Notes: generated by a model not told the origin, from the sequence alone. DNA of 34,872 nt from Actinomadura soli (GCF_005889715.1 NZ_VCKW01000066.1:1-34872), one strand, 5' to 3'; numbered from the stretch's first letter, positions 1-9,001 are shown. Made by a program: numbers and translations.

Positions 1-15
1 CCCCAAACCGAGAAC

Positions 16-176
16 CCCACCGAGCGCACCCACCCGAGCCACCGGGTGCACCCACCTCGGCTAGCGCACGCGCCCATATCGGCCACTGAGCGCACCGACC
101 CCAGCCACCGGGCGCGCTGACCCCAGCCACCGGGCGCGCTGACCTCGGCCACCGGGCGCGCTGACCCCAGCCATTG
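16..176. repeat. 22-bp tandem repeat, about 7 copies
   Basis: Units begin at 16, 38, 60, 82, 104, 126, 148 and (partial) 170, each 22 bp apart. The three units from 104 to 169 are nearly identical (GCCACCGGGCGCGCTGACC followed by CCA or TCG); the earlier ones are diverged. The period is not a multiple of three and no convincing reading frame runs through it, so it is a non-coding array. It sits at the left edge of the window, so more copies may lie outside, and such an array could itself have broken the assembly. Confidence 0.85.
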
Positions 177-356
177 CCGCGACCCCGCAACGACCTCAAC
201 GCTTGCGATCGCGACCGAAGGCAGGTTTCGAGCCTGCGAGAAACCTGATCGCGCAGCGAGCCGCCAGGCGAGACGAAGCGATGCAGCGATCGCGCCGCGT
301 TTCTCGACGATGGAGGGCCCCCCGGGCCCGAAGGAGGAGAGAAACGCAATAAGCAA
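177..356. other. Non-coding spacer rich in inverted repeats
   Basis: No gene is supported here. The stretch holds repeated GCGATCGC-like words (near 206 and 279) and a small hairpin (AGGTTTC near 222 with GAAACCT near 240). A 61-codon minus-strand frame (196-381) has no ribosome binding site and ends inside these repeats. The pattern resembles a dispersed intergenic repeat, but that needs the rest of the genome to show. Confidence 0.4.
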
Positions 357-395
357 GAGGGCTTCCGCCACTCGGGGGCAATGGCGGAAGCCCTC
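357..395 (-). terminator. Long perfect hairpin, second terminator-like structure after pknB
   Basis: GAGGGCTTCCGCCA (357-370) is followed after 11 bases by its exact reverse complement (382-395), a 14-bp stem. Read on the minus strand the stem is followed by TTGCTTATTG, a modest T-rich run, so it could be a back-up terminator for the kinase operon. On the plus strand no T tract follows. It could also end a convergent transcript coming from beyond the left edge. Confidence 0.55.
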
Positions 396-529
396 GATAT
401 GGTCTTCGTCACGGAGCCTTGAGACGTTACGGATTTCAACCGAAATTTTCAGATCTCTCGCACATCGACCGGTCTGCCCGGGCGTTCATGCAGGTCAGCC
501 GGGTGGGCCGTGGGCCCCTGTTAAAAGAT

Positions 530-572
530 CAAGGGCCCTGAACCTTCCCGTGAAGGAGGTTCAGGGCCCTTG
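530..572 (-). terminator. Rho-independent terminator of the fhaA-pknB operon
   Basis: CAAGGGCCCTGAACC (530-544) and its exact reverse complement (558-572) form a 15-bp stem around a 13-base loop. It lies 17 bases past the pknB stop codon, and on the minus strand the stem is followed by ATCTTTTAAC, giving the usual T run. This is the main terminator of the seven-gene operon. Confidence 0.85.
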
Positions 573-589
573 GTGCGTGTCCGTCCGGT

Positions 590-2401
590 TTAGCCGTCGC
601 CGCCGCCTGGGGGCCAGGGGATGCCCTGGGTCGGGGTGGTGGGCGGCTGTGGCGACTGCTGCTGCTTCTGCGCCACGAAGATCGTGACGGTGTCGCCCGG
701 GGCGACCGTCGCGTCCGGGGTCGGCTGCTGGTCGTAGACGAAGCCGGGGGCGACGGGCTTGTCCGGCGGCGCCGGGCCCTTCTCCACGTTGCAGCGCAGG
801 CCGAGGCTCTCTAGCTTGCCGCAGGCGGCGCGCTGGCTGCTGTTGAAGAGGTTCGGCACCTTGAGGTTGGCCGGGCCGTTGGAGACGACGACCGTGACGG
901 TCGAGTTCTTCGGCGCCTTCGAGCCGCCGGGCGGGTCGGTGCTGATGACGTTGAGGCGCGGGACGCTGTCGCTCGACTCCACCTTCTTCTCGACGTCGAA
1001 CCCCTGCTCCTCCAGGATGCTCTTGGCCGCGCTGTACGGCTTGCCGGTCACGTCCGGGACCTCGATCTCCGTGGGCGGCTTCTTGCCCCTGGAGACCAGC
1101 AGCGTGATCGATGCGCCCTTGGCCGCCTGCGTGCCGGGCTTCGGGTCGGAGCTGATGACGTTGCCGCGCCTGATCTCGTCGCTGTACTCCGTCTTCGGCT
1201 CGCCGACTTTGAAGCCGAGCTTGGTGAGCTGCTCGGTCGCGTCGCTCTGGGTGGTGTTGACGATGCTCTGGGGAATCGCGACCTGGTCGGTCGCGCCGCC
1301 ACCGCCGCTCATCATCCAGCCGATGAGCGCCGCGCCGCCGATGAACAGCACGGCGAGGCCCACCCACAGCGCGGCCTTCTTGCCGGCGCCGCCGCGGTCG
1401 GGCATGTCGTCGTCGTACCGGGCGGGCGGGAGGCCGTAGTCGTCCGGTGGGCGCCGCACCTGGGTGCGGGCCGGGCCGCCGCCCGGGTAGCCGCTCATGA
1501 CCTGGGTGCCCTGCGGCTGCGAGCCCATGAGCATCGTGGACGCGGCGGTGGACGCCACCGGCTGCCCCTGCAGGACGCGCTGGATCTCCTGCCGGAACTC
1601 CGTGGCGTTCTGGTAACGGTTGCCTGGCTCCTTCGCCATGGCCTTCAGCACGATCGCGTCAGCCCACTGCGGGATCTGCGGATCGACCCCCGACGGCGGG
1701 ACGGGCTCCTCCCGGACGTGCTGGTACGCGATCGCGACCGGGGAGTCGCCGGTGAAGGGCGGCTTGCCGGTCAGCAGCTCGTACAGGACGCAGCCCGTCG
1801 AGTAGATGTCGCTGCGGGCGTCGACGCGCTCGCCGCGGGCCTGCTCCGGCGACAGGTACTGCGCGGTGCCGATGACCTGCGCGGTCTGCGTCATCGTGGC
1901 GGCGGAGTCGGCCATGGCGCGGGCGATGCCGAAGTCCATGACCTTGACCTCGTGCTGCCGGGTCAGCATCACGTTGGCGGGTTTGATGTCGCGGTGGACG
2001 ATCCCGCCGCGGTGGCTGTAGTCGAGGGCGCGGAGGATCCCGTCGGTGACCTCCAGGGCCTTGTCGGGGAGCAGCGCGCGGTTCTCCCGCAGCAGGTCGC
2101 GCAGGGTGCTGCCGTCCACGTACTCCATCACGATGTACGGGATGGAGTTGTCGCCGATCATGTCCTCGCCGGTGTCGTACACGGCGATGACCGAGGGGTG
2201 GTTCAGCGACGCGGCCGACTGGGCCTCGCGCCGGAACCGGGCCTGGAACGTGGGGTCACGGGCCAGGTCGGACCGCAGCGTCTTGACCGCGACGACGCGA
2301 TCAAGGCGGAGGTCCCGGGCACGGTAGACCTCGGCCATGCCGCCCCGCCCGATCACCGTATCGAGCTCGTAGCGGCCGCCGAGCAGCCGAGGTTGACTCA
2401 T
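590..2401 (-). CDS. pknB: Ser/Thr protein kinase PknB with PASTA repeats
   Basis: This 603-residue protein is a membrane Ser/Thr kinase of the PknB type, which senses peptidoglycan fragments outside the cell and phosphorylates division and wall-synthesis proteins inside. The kinase domain (about 10-277) shows the glycine loop GRGGMAEV (18-25), Lys40, HRD 136-138, DFG 156-158 and SPE 184-186; Thr171 and Thr173 sit in the activation loop exactly where M. tuberculosis PknB is autophosphorylated. A Pro/Gly-rich linker leads to one membrane helix (about 343-364). Outside are three PASTA repeats (about 373-438, 443-508, 511-580), one fewer than in mycobacteria, and a Pro/Gly/Gln tail. The ATG start has GAGGG about 11 bases upstream. 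It is the last gene of the operon, 22 bp after pknA. Identification is very secure. Confidence 0.97.
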   Translation of the reverse strand: MSQPRLLGGRYELDTVIGRGGMAEVYRARDLRLDRVVAVKTLRSDLARDPTFQARFRREAQSAASLNHPSVIAVYDTGEDMIGDNSIPYIVMEYVDGSTLRDLLRENRALLPDKALEVTDGILRALDYSHRGGIVHRDIKPANVMLTRQHEVKVMDFGIARAMADSAATMTQTAQVIGTAQYLSPEQARGERVDARSDIYSTGCVLYELLTGKPPFTGDSPVAIAYQHVREEPVPPSGVDPQIPQWADAIVLKAMAKEPGNRYQNATEFRQEIQRVLQGQPVASTAASTMLMGSQPQGTQVMSGYPGGGPARTQVRRPPDDYGLPPARYDDDMPDRGGAGKKAALWVGLAVLFIGGAALIGWMMSGGGGATDQVAIPQSIVNTTQSDATEQLTKLGFKVGEPKTEYSDEIRRGNVISSDPKPGTQAAKGASITLLVSRGKKPPTEIEVPDVTGKPYSAAKSILEEQGFDVEKKVESSDSVPRLNVISTDPPGGSKAPKNSTVTVVVSNGPANLKVPNLFNSSQRAACGKLESLGLRCNVEKGPAPPDKPVAPGFVYDQQPTPDATVAPGDTVTIFVAQKQQQSPQPPTTPTQGIPWPPGGGDG

Positions 2402-2423
2402 ATGTGCACTTTCCCTCGTACGT

Positions 2424-3839
2424 CTACACCTTGTCCTCCGAACCTAGCTTCCCGCTCTGGGTCGGAGAGGGATCCGGGCTCGGAGTTGACGGAGTCGTGG
2501 CGCTCTCCGCCGGTGTCGGTGTTTGGTCTGGGGCGGTGGGCGTCGCCCTGTGCGGATTCGTAGATGGCTTCTGTGGAGGGGACGTCTGGCGGGTCCCCGG
2601 CGTTGACGGACGGATCCTATGCGTCCGCTGCCGCTGTGTGACAGCCGGCCTGGGTGTGGCGCGGGACCGGTGCCTGGCCGAGCCGCCCGGCGAGGCCGCC
2701 GGGTCGTCGACGCTGCCGTCCCCGACGGGCCTTGTGGCGGGGGCGCCGGGCGGGTCCCGTTCGTCCCCGCCGGATCCGGCGAAGGCGAACCCCTTCCACA
2801 GCGACCCGATCACGATGGCCGTGACGACCAGCAGCACGGCGGCGGCGGACGTGTACGTCCGTGCCGTGCGCCTGCCGGTGCGCTCGTGCCCGCGCACTGA
2901 CCCCCTGGTGAGGTTATCCGCCGCCCTGGGTCCGTCAAATCCAGACAAAGCAGTCGATTGGGTAACAATATTGGGTCGGGTCGCCGGCGGGTGCGCCGCG
3001 TCCACCCGGATCGGGCGGCCCGTGCTGAGCCGCGTGCGGATCGCCAGGGCCCGGTCGGCGACGGTCCCCGCGTCGGCCGGACGGCCCGCGGGGTGCTTCG
3101 CCAGCATCTCCATGATCAGGTCGCGGGCGTCCGCCGGGAACCGCGCCGGCAGCTCCGCGGGCGCCTCCCGGACGTGCCGCAGCGCGACCTCCACCGGCGT
3201 GGAGCCGTCGAACGGCGGCGCCCCCGTCAGGCACTCGTACGCCACCACGCCGAGCGAGTACAGGTCGGCGGACGGCGTCAGTTTCAGCCCCTGGGCCTGC
3301 TCCGGTGAGATGTAGTGCGCCGTTCCCATGACCATCCCGGTCGCGGTCTGCGACGCCGCCGCGAGCTGCCGTGCGATCCCGAAGTCGGTGATCTTCAGGA
3401 CGCCGTCCGGCGACACCATCAGGTTCGCGGGCTTGACGTCCCGGTGCACGACGCCCGCCCGGTGCGCGACGGTCAGCGCCCGTCCCGCCTGGACCAGCAG
3501 GTCGAGGACGGCCTCCAGCGGCAGCCCGCCGTCCCGCCTGAGGATCCCGTCCAGCGGCTCGCCCGCCACCAGCTCCATCACCAGGTACGTCCGGCCGTTC
3601 TGCTCGCCGAAGTCGTAGGCCCGCGCGATCCCCGGATGCCGCAGCTCGGCCGCGAACCGGGCCTCCGACTCGAACCGGTTCCGCGCCGACATGTCCGACA
3701 CGAACTCCCGGCGCAGCAGCTTCACCGCGACCGGGTGCCCGGCCACGTCGTCGGACGCCCGCCAGACCTCGCCCATCCCGCCGACGGCCAGCCGCTCCAG
3801 CAGCCGGTACCGCCCGTTGAGGACGAGGCCCGTGCTCAC
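2424..3839 (-). CDS. pknA: Ser/Thr protein kinase PknA
   Basis: A second membrane Ser/Thr kinase, 471 residues, matching PknA by position in the cluster and by domain order. The kinase domain (about 10-270) has AVGGMGEV (18-25), Lys40, HRD 132-134, DFG 152-154 and SPE 178-180. A basic, Ala/Arg-rich linker leads to one membrane helix (about 331-348). The outer part (about 350-471) is a low-complexity Pro/Thr/Ser/Arg-rich tail with no PASTA repeat, longer than the external part of mycobacterial PknA as known from the family. The start is GTG and overlaps the pbpA stop as GTGA, so translation is probably coupled. In mycobacteria PknA and PknB act together on cell-shape and division targets; that role is inferred here. 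Confidence 0.92.
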   Translation of the reverse strand: MSTGLVLNGRYRLLERLAVGGMGEVWRASDDVAGHPVAVKLLRREFVSDMSARNRFESEARFAAELRHPGIARAYDFGEQNGRTYLVMELVAGEPLDGILRRDGGLPLEAVLDLLVQAGRALTVAHRAGVVHRDVKPANLMVSPDGVLKITDFGIARQLAAASQTATGMVMGTAHYISPEQAQGLKLTPSADLYSLGVVAYECLTGAPPFDGSTPVEVALRHVREAPAELPARFPADARDLIMEMLAKHPAGRPADAGTVADRALAIRTRLSTGRPIRVDAAHPPATRPNIVTQSTALSGFDGPRAADNLTRGSVRGHERTGRRTARTYTSAAAVLLVVTAIVIGSLWKGFAFAGSGGDERDPPGAPATRPVGDGSVDDPAASPGGSARHRSRATPRPAVTQRQRTHRIRPSTPGTRQTSPPQKPSTNPHRATPTAPDQTPTPAESATTPSTPSPDPSPTQSGKLGSEDKV

Positions 3840-5323
3840 TTCTTCAAGACCTTGGACATGATCGCCCCTGCGATCGGACCGGCATTGGTCGCGCCGTCGC
3901 CGGAACCCTCGGTCACCACGGCGAAGGCGTACCGCGGGTTCTCGATCGGGCTGAACCCGACGAACCAGCGGGAGTTCGGGATTCCGGACGCCGGGTCCTG
4001 CTCGGCGGTACCGGTCTTACCGGCGATCCGCATGCCCTGGAGGTTCTTCGCGGTGCCCTCCGTGATCACGGCCCGCATCATCTCCGCGAGCTGGTCGGCG
4101 TGGTCGCCGCTCATCGCCTCCCCGAACTCCTTCGGGGACGCGTTGTACAGCTCGCTCTGGTCCTTGGCCCGCACGTTCTGCACCACGTACGGGTTCATGA
4201 TCTTGCCGTTGTTGGCGACCGCGCACGCGACCATCGCCATCTGCAGCGGCGTGGCCCGCACGTTCTCCTGGCCGATGCCGGAGCGGGCCGTCCCGTCCTT
4301 GCCGGTCTCGACCGTCTGGCCCTTCGCGTCCGTGACCGAAACCGGGACCGCGCTCTCGGCCGCGAACATGTCCGGCTCCATCTTGACGCGCTCCCCGAAC
4401 CCGAACTTCGCCGAGCCGTCGTGGAGCTGCTGGATGCCCATGTCGAGCGCCATCTTCGCGAACGAGGTGTTGCACGACTCGGCGAACGCGCCCTTCAGCG
4501 GGGCGGAGCCGGCGCAGCTGCCGCTGTCGTGCGAGTTCGGCAGCGGGCGCCCCGACTCCGGCAGGATCAGCTGCCCCGTGTTGACGCTGGACCCGATGCT
4601 GAGGTTGAGCCGCTCCATCGCCACCGCGGCCGTCACCGTCTTGAACGACGAGCCCGGCGGGAACGTCTGGCTCAGCGCGTTGTCGACCAGCGGCCGGATG
4701 ACGCCGCTGCCCTTGTTCAGCTGCTCCAGCCGCTTCGCGCCCTTCTCGCCCGTCTGCGGCGCCACCTCGTTCGGGTCGAACGACGGCCACGACGCCGCCA
4801 CCTTGATCGCGCCGGTCTTCACGTCCATCACGACGGCGCCGCCGCGGCGGCCCTGCTGGGTCTTCCCCTTCAGCTGCTCGTAGGCCGTCCGCTGCGCGTC
4901 CGGGTCGAGCGTCAGCTCGATGTTCGCGCCCTCCGCCTTCTTGCCGATGAACGTGTCGAACCAGCGCTGCTGCGTGATCCGCTTGTCCTTGCCGCCGAGC
5001 AGCGAGTTGTACGCCCGCTCGACCTGCGTGGCGTTCCCGTTGAAGTACCCGGTGATCGGCGCGAAGATCGGGCCGTCCTGGTAGGACCGGCCGTACTTCG
5101 GGTTGTCCTTGCCGGTCTCCTTCGACACCACGAGGACCTCGCCGCCCGCGGAGATCTGGCCGCGCGGCGAGTTGAACACGTCCGCGTACTGGCGGGCGTT
5201 GTTGCTGTCGGTCCGCAGATCCTCCGCCTGGCTCCCCTGGACGTAGTTGACCTGCGCCATCAGTCCGAAGAACAGCAGCAGCGCGAAGATCGCCACCCGT
5301 CGAACCGGCTTGTCCATGTTCAT
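3836..5323 (-). CDS. pbpA: Penicillin-binding protein PbpA (class B transpeptidase)
   Basis: A 495-residue class B penicillin-binding protein that cross-links peptidoglycan stem peptides outside the membrane. One N-terminal membrane helix (about 8-28) anchors it. The transpeptidase domain carries all three motifs: SSFK with Ser225 as nucleophile and Lys228, SCN at 283-285, and KTG at 436-438. The N-terminal dimerisation-like part (about 40-140) is short, typical of actinobacterial PbpA. It lies 10 bp after rodA, its SEDS glycosyltransferase partner, and its stop overlaps the pknA start. In mycobacteria PbpA is needed for normal septation and is controlled through the neighbouring kinases; the same is inferred here. 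Confidence 0.96.
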   Translation of the reverse strand: MNMDKPVRRVAIFALLLFFGLMAQVNYVQGSQAEDLRTDSNNARQYADVFNSPRGQISAGGEVLVVSKETGKDNPKYGRSYQDGPIFAPITGYFNGNATQVERAYNSLLGGKDKRITQQRWFDTFIGKKAEGANIELTLDPDAQRTAYEQLKGKTQQGRRGGAVVMDVKTGAIKVAASWPSFDPNEVAPQTGEKGAKRLEQLNKGSGVIRPLVDNALSQTFPPGSSFKTVTAAVAMERLNLSIGSSVNTGQLILPESGRPLPNSHDSGSCAGSAPLKGAFAESCNTSFAKMALDMGIQQLHDGSAKFGFGERVKMEPDMFAAESAVPVSVTDAKGQTVETGKDGTARSGIGQENVRATPLQMAMVACAVANNGKIMNPYVVQNVRAKDQSELYNASPKEFGEAMSGDHADQLAEMMRAVITEGTAKNLQGMRIAGKTGTAEQDPASGIPNSRWFVGFSPIENPRYAFAVVTEGSGDGATNAGPIAGAIMSKVLKK

Positions 5324-5333
5324 GGGACGGAAA

Positions 5334-6920
5334 TCACCTCGTGCTCACGATCTGGGTCATGCCCTCGTCCTGGATCGCCTGCGGGGCGGGCTTGCGCGCG
5401 TCATGGCTCATCCGCACCAGAATCGCGATCAGGATCCAGTTGGCCATCAGCGACGAGCCGCCCTGGGACAGGAACGGCGTCGTCAGGCCGGTGAGCGGGA
5501 TGAGCCGGGTGACGCCCCCGACGATCACGAAGACCTGGAGTGCCAGGACGAACGAGACACCTCCCGCGAACAGTTTCAGGAACGGGTCGCGCGCCGCCAC
5601 GGCCGTCTTCATCCCGCGCTGCACGATCAGCGAATAGACCAGCAGCAACCCCATCAGCCCGGTCAGCCCGAGCTCCTCGCCGATCGAGTCGAAGATGAAG
5701 TCGCTGAACGACAGGGGCGTCCGCCACGGCTCGCCCTGCCCGAGCCCGGTGCCGAGGACGCCGCCCTGCGCGAGCGCGAACAGGCCCTTCATCAGCTGCG
5801 CGCTGTCGGCGTAGGACCCGCCGAGCTCGGCGCAGGCCGAGAAGCCGGGCGAAAGCGACCCCTGCGTGTCGAACCGCTTGTAGATCTCGGTGTTGGGGTT
5901 GACGGGGACGACCTTGCCGCTCTCCAGCAGGCAGCCGCCGTCGAAGTAGGGCTTCGGGTTCTGCCAGATGTCGATGCGCTGGTTGACGTGGCCCATGAAC
6001 GGCAGCAGCGTCGCGACGAACACGCCCGCCGCCAGCAGCCCGACGCCGATCACCACCCACGACACCCGCTGCGTCGCGATGTACAGCATCGAGATGAACA
6101 GGCCGAAGAACAGCAGCGCGGTGCCGAGGTCCTTCTGCACGAACAGGACGCCGAGCGAGAAGAACCAGAGCACCATGATCGGGCCGAGGTCGCGGGCCCG
6201 GGGCACGCTGAGCGGCCCGATCTTCTTGCCGATCAGCGACATAGCCTGCCGCTTGTTCACCAGGTAGCCGGCGAAGAACACGACCAGCAGCAGCTTGGCG
6301 AACTCGCCCGGCTGCACCGAGAACGGGCCGAGCTGGATCCACACCCGCGCGCCGTTGATCTCCGCGCCGATGCCGGGGGCGATCGGCAGCAGCAGGAAGA
6401 TGACGGCGGTGAGGCCGATCAGGTACGTGTAGCGCTGCGCGGTCTTCGGGGTGAACGACAGCGGGGCGTCGGACTTGTCGGTGTCCCGCATGATCAGCAC
6501 CGCGGCGACGAACAGGACGATGCCGACGAACGTCCACATCAGCTGGCTGGGCGCGTCGGCGGCGTCCGCCACCACCTTCTTGCCCGCGAGCGCGGCGGCC
6601 TTGCGGTCGGCGCTGGTGTCCAGGTCCAGCCGGTAGATCATCGCGAGGCCGATGCCGTTCAGCGCCACCGCCAGCGGCAGCAGCAGCGGGTCGGCGTACG
6701 GGGTGAACTTCGCCTGGACGAAGTACGCGGCGAACGCCAGCACGGCGAGGCCGCCGCCGTACACGAACAGGCCGGCGGGGATGCTGCCGTCACGGGCCAG
6801 GCCGACCTCCGCGAACGCCGACAGCGTCAGCACCATCGCGAAGATCAGCAATGCGAACGAGGCCGCGTTGCGCCGCTGGTACGGCAGACGCGCCCTGATC
6901 TGCTCCCCGATCGACTGCAT
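5334..6920 (-). CDS. rodA: SEDS peptidoglycan glycosyltransferase RodA/FtsW type
   Basis: A 528-residue polytopic membrane protein of the FtsW/RodA/SpoVE (SEDS) family, which polymerises lipid II into glycan strands. Many hydrophobic helices are evident. The family Asp in QKDLGTALL (Asp264), essential for polymerisation in characterised members, is present, as is GGVTRLIPLTGLTTPFLSQGG near the C-terminus. The protein is longer than many RodA proteins because of an N-terminal extra helical part (about 20-145) and a long outer loop (about 310-365). It lies 3 bp after pstP and 10 bp before pbpA, the standard pairing of polymerase and transpeptidase. Whether it serves elongation or septation cannot be told from sequence; the operon position matches the gene named rodA in mycobacteria. 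Confidence 0.95.
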   Translation of the reverse strand: MQSIGEQIRARLPYQRRNAASFALLIFAMVLTLSAFAEVGLARDGSIPAGLFVYGGGLAVLAFAAYFVQAKFTPYADPLLLPLAVALNGIGLAMIYRLDLDTSADRKAAALAGKKVVADAADAPSQLMWTFVGIVLFVAAVLIMRDTDKSDAPLSFTPKTAQRYTYLIGLTAVIFLLLPIAPGIGAEINGARVWIQLGPFSVQPGEFAKLLLVVFFAGYLVNKRQAMSLIGKKIGPLSVPRARDLGPIMVLWFFSLGVLFVQKDLGTALLFFGLFISMLYIATQRVSWVVIGVGLLAAGVFVATLLPFMGHVNQRIDIWQNPKPYFDGGCLLESGKVVPVNPNTEIYKRFDTQGSLSPGFSACAELGGSYADSAQLMKGLFALAQGGVLGTGLGQGEPWRTPLSFSDFIFDSIGEELGLTGLMGLLLVYSLIVQRGMKTAVAARDPFLKLFAGGVSFVLALQVFVIVGGVTRLIPLTGLTTPFLSQGGSSLMANWILIAILVRMSHDARKPAPQAIQDEGMTQIVSTR

Positions 6921-6923
6921 CCG

Positions 6924-8504
6924 CTATTTCCCTCCGTTGGAGGGGCAGTCCGTGACGCTGGGGTCGCGGCGCTTGCACTTGTCGCGGCGGTCGGTCATCT
7001 CCTTCAGCCGGGCCTGCGCGCCGTCCCGGCCGATGATGTCCTTGACCGTGCCCTTGGCGATCGCGCCGGCGTCCGACACGGTCAGCTCGGAGAACCGGAC
7101 GTCGGTGGGCCTGAGGTCTTCCTTGCAGCTCTGCTGGCTGCGGCCGCGCACGATGGAGACCTTGCCGGACTGGTTGACGATGCTGTACTTGCAGACGCGG
7201 TCGACCAGCATCTTCCACTCGCCGGGGCCGTTCACCGTGTAGGTGTCCTTCACCTGCTGCTGGAGATCCTGGGGGAGGTCTTCGACCATGATGGGCTGGA
7301 GGTTCTTCGCGTTCGCCTTGCGGGACATGTCGAAGCCCAGCACCGACTGCGGCGTCCCCCGGAACAGGACGGCCTGCCCCTTCTCCGCGCCGATGTAGTA
7401 GCCGTTCCGGACGTTCTGCACCAGCACGAACCCGCCCGCCACGACGCCCACGACGACCACGCCCGCGACGACGACCAGCCACGTCCACCGGCGCGCGCCG
7501 CCCCGGCGTGCCCGCATCGGCGCCTGCTGCATCGCGCCGCCCGGAATCGGCGGGCCGCCCATCGGGTCGCCCATCGGCGCGTGGGCGGGCGCGGGCGGCG
7601 GGGGCATCTCGTCCACGGCGACCGGCGGCTGCGGCCTGGTGTCGCGGAGCTGCGCGGCCCGTCCGGCGGGCGTGTCGGCCGCGGTCGTGTTCGCGCCCGG
7701 CCCACCGCCCGGCGGTTCGGGCGGCGCGGAGTTGGCCGCCGCGCCCACCGCGTGCCCGGGGCCGCCCGTCGGGGGCTGGCGCTCCAGGTCGACGACGTCC
7801 GCGACCACGCAGGTGATGTTGTCGGGGCCGCCGCCGCGGTTCGCCAGGTCGACGAGCTGCCGGACGGCCTGCTCCGGATCGTCCACGTCCGTCAGCACCT
7901 GGAAGATCGTCTCCGCGGTGACGACGCCGGACAGCCCGTCCGAGCACAGCAGGTACCGGTCGCCGACCTGCGCCTCCCGGAGGGACAGGTCGGGGTCGAC
8001 CTCGCCTCGTCCGTCCAGCGCCCGCAACAGGAGCGAGCGCTGCGGATGGGACGCGGCCTCGTCGGGGCTGATGCGGCCCTCGTCCACGAGCGACTGCACC
8101 AGCGTGTGGTCGTGCGTGATCTGGAAGAGGCTGCCGTCCCGCAGCAGGTAGGCGCGGGAGTCACCGATGTGGACGAGCGCGACCTGGTTGCCCGCCCACA
8201 GCATCGCCGTCAGCGTCGTGCCCATGCCCTGCAGCGCCGGATCGGACTCCACGATGCGGTGCAGGTTGTCGTTCGCCGCCTTGACCGTGTGCTCCAGCGC
8301 GGCCAGCAGCTCCGTCGCGGGCAGGTCCTTGTCGAGCGCCCGCAGCGCCTCGATCGCCGCCGCGCTGGCGATTTCGCCGCCGACGTGCCCGCCCATCCCG
8401 TCGGCGACCGCGAGCAGGTGCGCGCCCGCGTACGCCGAGTCCTCGTTGCCCTCGCGCAGCATGCCGACGTCGGAGCGCGCGGCGTAGCGGATTCCCAGAG
8501 TCAT
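6924..8504 (-). CDS. pstP: PP2C-type Ser/Thr protein phosphatase PstP
   Basis: A 526-residue membrane-bound PPM/PP2C phosphatase that removes phosphate from PknA, PknB and their targets. The catalytic domain (about 4-240) has the metal-binding motifs NEDSAYAG (20-27), ADGMGGH with Asp35, GDSRAY (115-120), CSDG with Asp189 and GPDN with Asp228. A Pro/Gly/Ala-rich linker (about 241-339) leads to one membrane helix (about 340-363) and an external domain of about 160 residues. The start is the ATG at 8504, overlapping the fhaB stop as ATGA; the reading frame stays open further upstream but that part lies inside fhaB. Order and overlap show translational coupling with the FHA genes. Confidence 0.96.
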   Translation of the reverse strand: MTLGIRYAARSDVGMLREGNEDSAYAGAHLLAVADGMGGHVGGEIASAAAIEALRALDKDLPATELLAALEHTVKAANDNLHRIVESDPALQGMGTTLTAMLWAGNQVALVHIGDSRAYLLRDGSLFQITHDHTLVQSLVDEGRISPDEAASHPQRSLLLRALDGRGEVDPDLSLREAQVGDRYLLCSDGLSGVVTAETIFQVLTDVDDPEQAVRQLVDLANRGGGPDNITCVVADVVDLERQPPTGGPGHAVGAAANSAPPEPPGGGPGANTTAADTPAGRAAQLRDTRPQPPVAVDEMPPPPAPAHAPMGDPMGGPPIPGGAMQQAPMRARRGGARRWTWLVVVAGVVVVGVVAGGFVLVQNVRNGYYIGAEKGQAVLFRGTPQSVLGFDMSRKANAKNLQPIMVEDLPQDLQQQVKDTYTVNGPGEWKMLVDRVCKYSIVNQSGKVSIVRGRSQQSCKEDLRPTDVRFSELTVSDAGAIAKGTVKDIIGRDGAQARLKEMTDRRDKCKRRDPSVTDCPSNGGK

Positions 8505-9001
8505 TTGCGCAGCTCGATCACGGTCTTGCCGATACGGACCGGTACGCCCGGCGGGACCGGCATCGGCCGGCTCACCTTCGTGCGTCCGAGATATGTGCCA
8601 TTGGTCGAACCGAGATCTTCCACGATCCACTGACCGTCCTGCGCATAAAGTCGGGCATGCCGGCTCGAAGCGTAGTCGTCGGTCACTACAAGCGTGGCGT
8701 CATTCGCCCGACCGATGGTGATGGGCACGCCCGTGAGGTCGATGACCGTGCCGGCCCGTTCGCCCTGCACGACCACGAGTTTCGTCGGGGCGCCGCCCGG
8801 CTGGGCGCCGCGCGGCTGCCGCGGCGGCTTCGGCTGCCGCGCCGCGCGGGGGGGCCGCGGCTGGGACGCGCGCTGGGCCGCCTTCGTCGCGGCTTTCGAG
8901 CCGAACAGGTCGGCTCTGATCACGCCGACGGCCGCGATGACGAACAGCCAGAGGACCGCGAGGAACGCCAGCTTGATCAGCGTGAGGGTGAATGGGGACA
9001 T
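8501..9001 (-). CDS. fhaB: FHA-domain membrane protein FhaB (FipA)
   Basis: A 166-residue protein with one N-terminal membrane helix (about 7-29), a basic Pro/Ala/Gln-rich linker and a C-terminal FHA domain (about 75-165). The phosphothreonine-binding signature is intact: IGR at 96-98, SSRH at 112-115 and STNGT at 132-136. FHA domains read phosphothreonine marks made by the nearby kinases; in mycobacteria this protein links kinase signalling to the division machinery. The gene follows fhaA by 11 bp and overlaps pstP by 4 bp. Confidence 0.94.
   Translation of the reverse strand: MSPFTLTLIKLAFLAVLWLFVIAAVGVIRADLFGSKAATKAAQRASQPRPPRAARQPKPPRQPRGAQPGGAPTKLVVVQGERAGTVIDLTGVPITIGRANDATLVVTDDYASSRHARLYAQDGQWIVEDLGSTNGTYLGRTKVSRPMPVPPGVPVRIGKTVIELRK

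Noticed and set aside
16..176. CRISPR array
   Set aside because: Units are contiguous 22-bp tandem copies without spacers, and no cas gene is nearby.
196..381. A 61-codon minus-strand gene in the left spacer
   Set aside because: No ribosome binding site, overlaps hairpin and repeats, no family recognised.
5247..8633. A 1128-codon open frame on the plus strand across rodA and pstP
   Set aside because: It is the antisense shadow of well-identified minus-strand genes; its translation is Arg/Asp/Gln/His-rich low complexity with no ribosome binding site.
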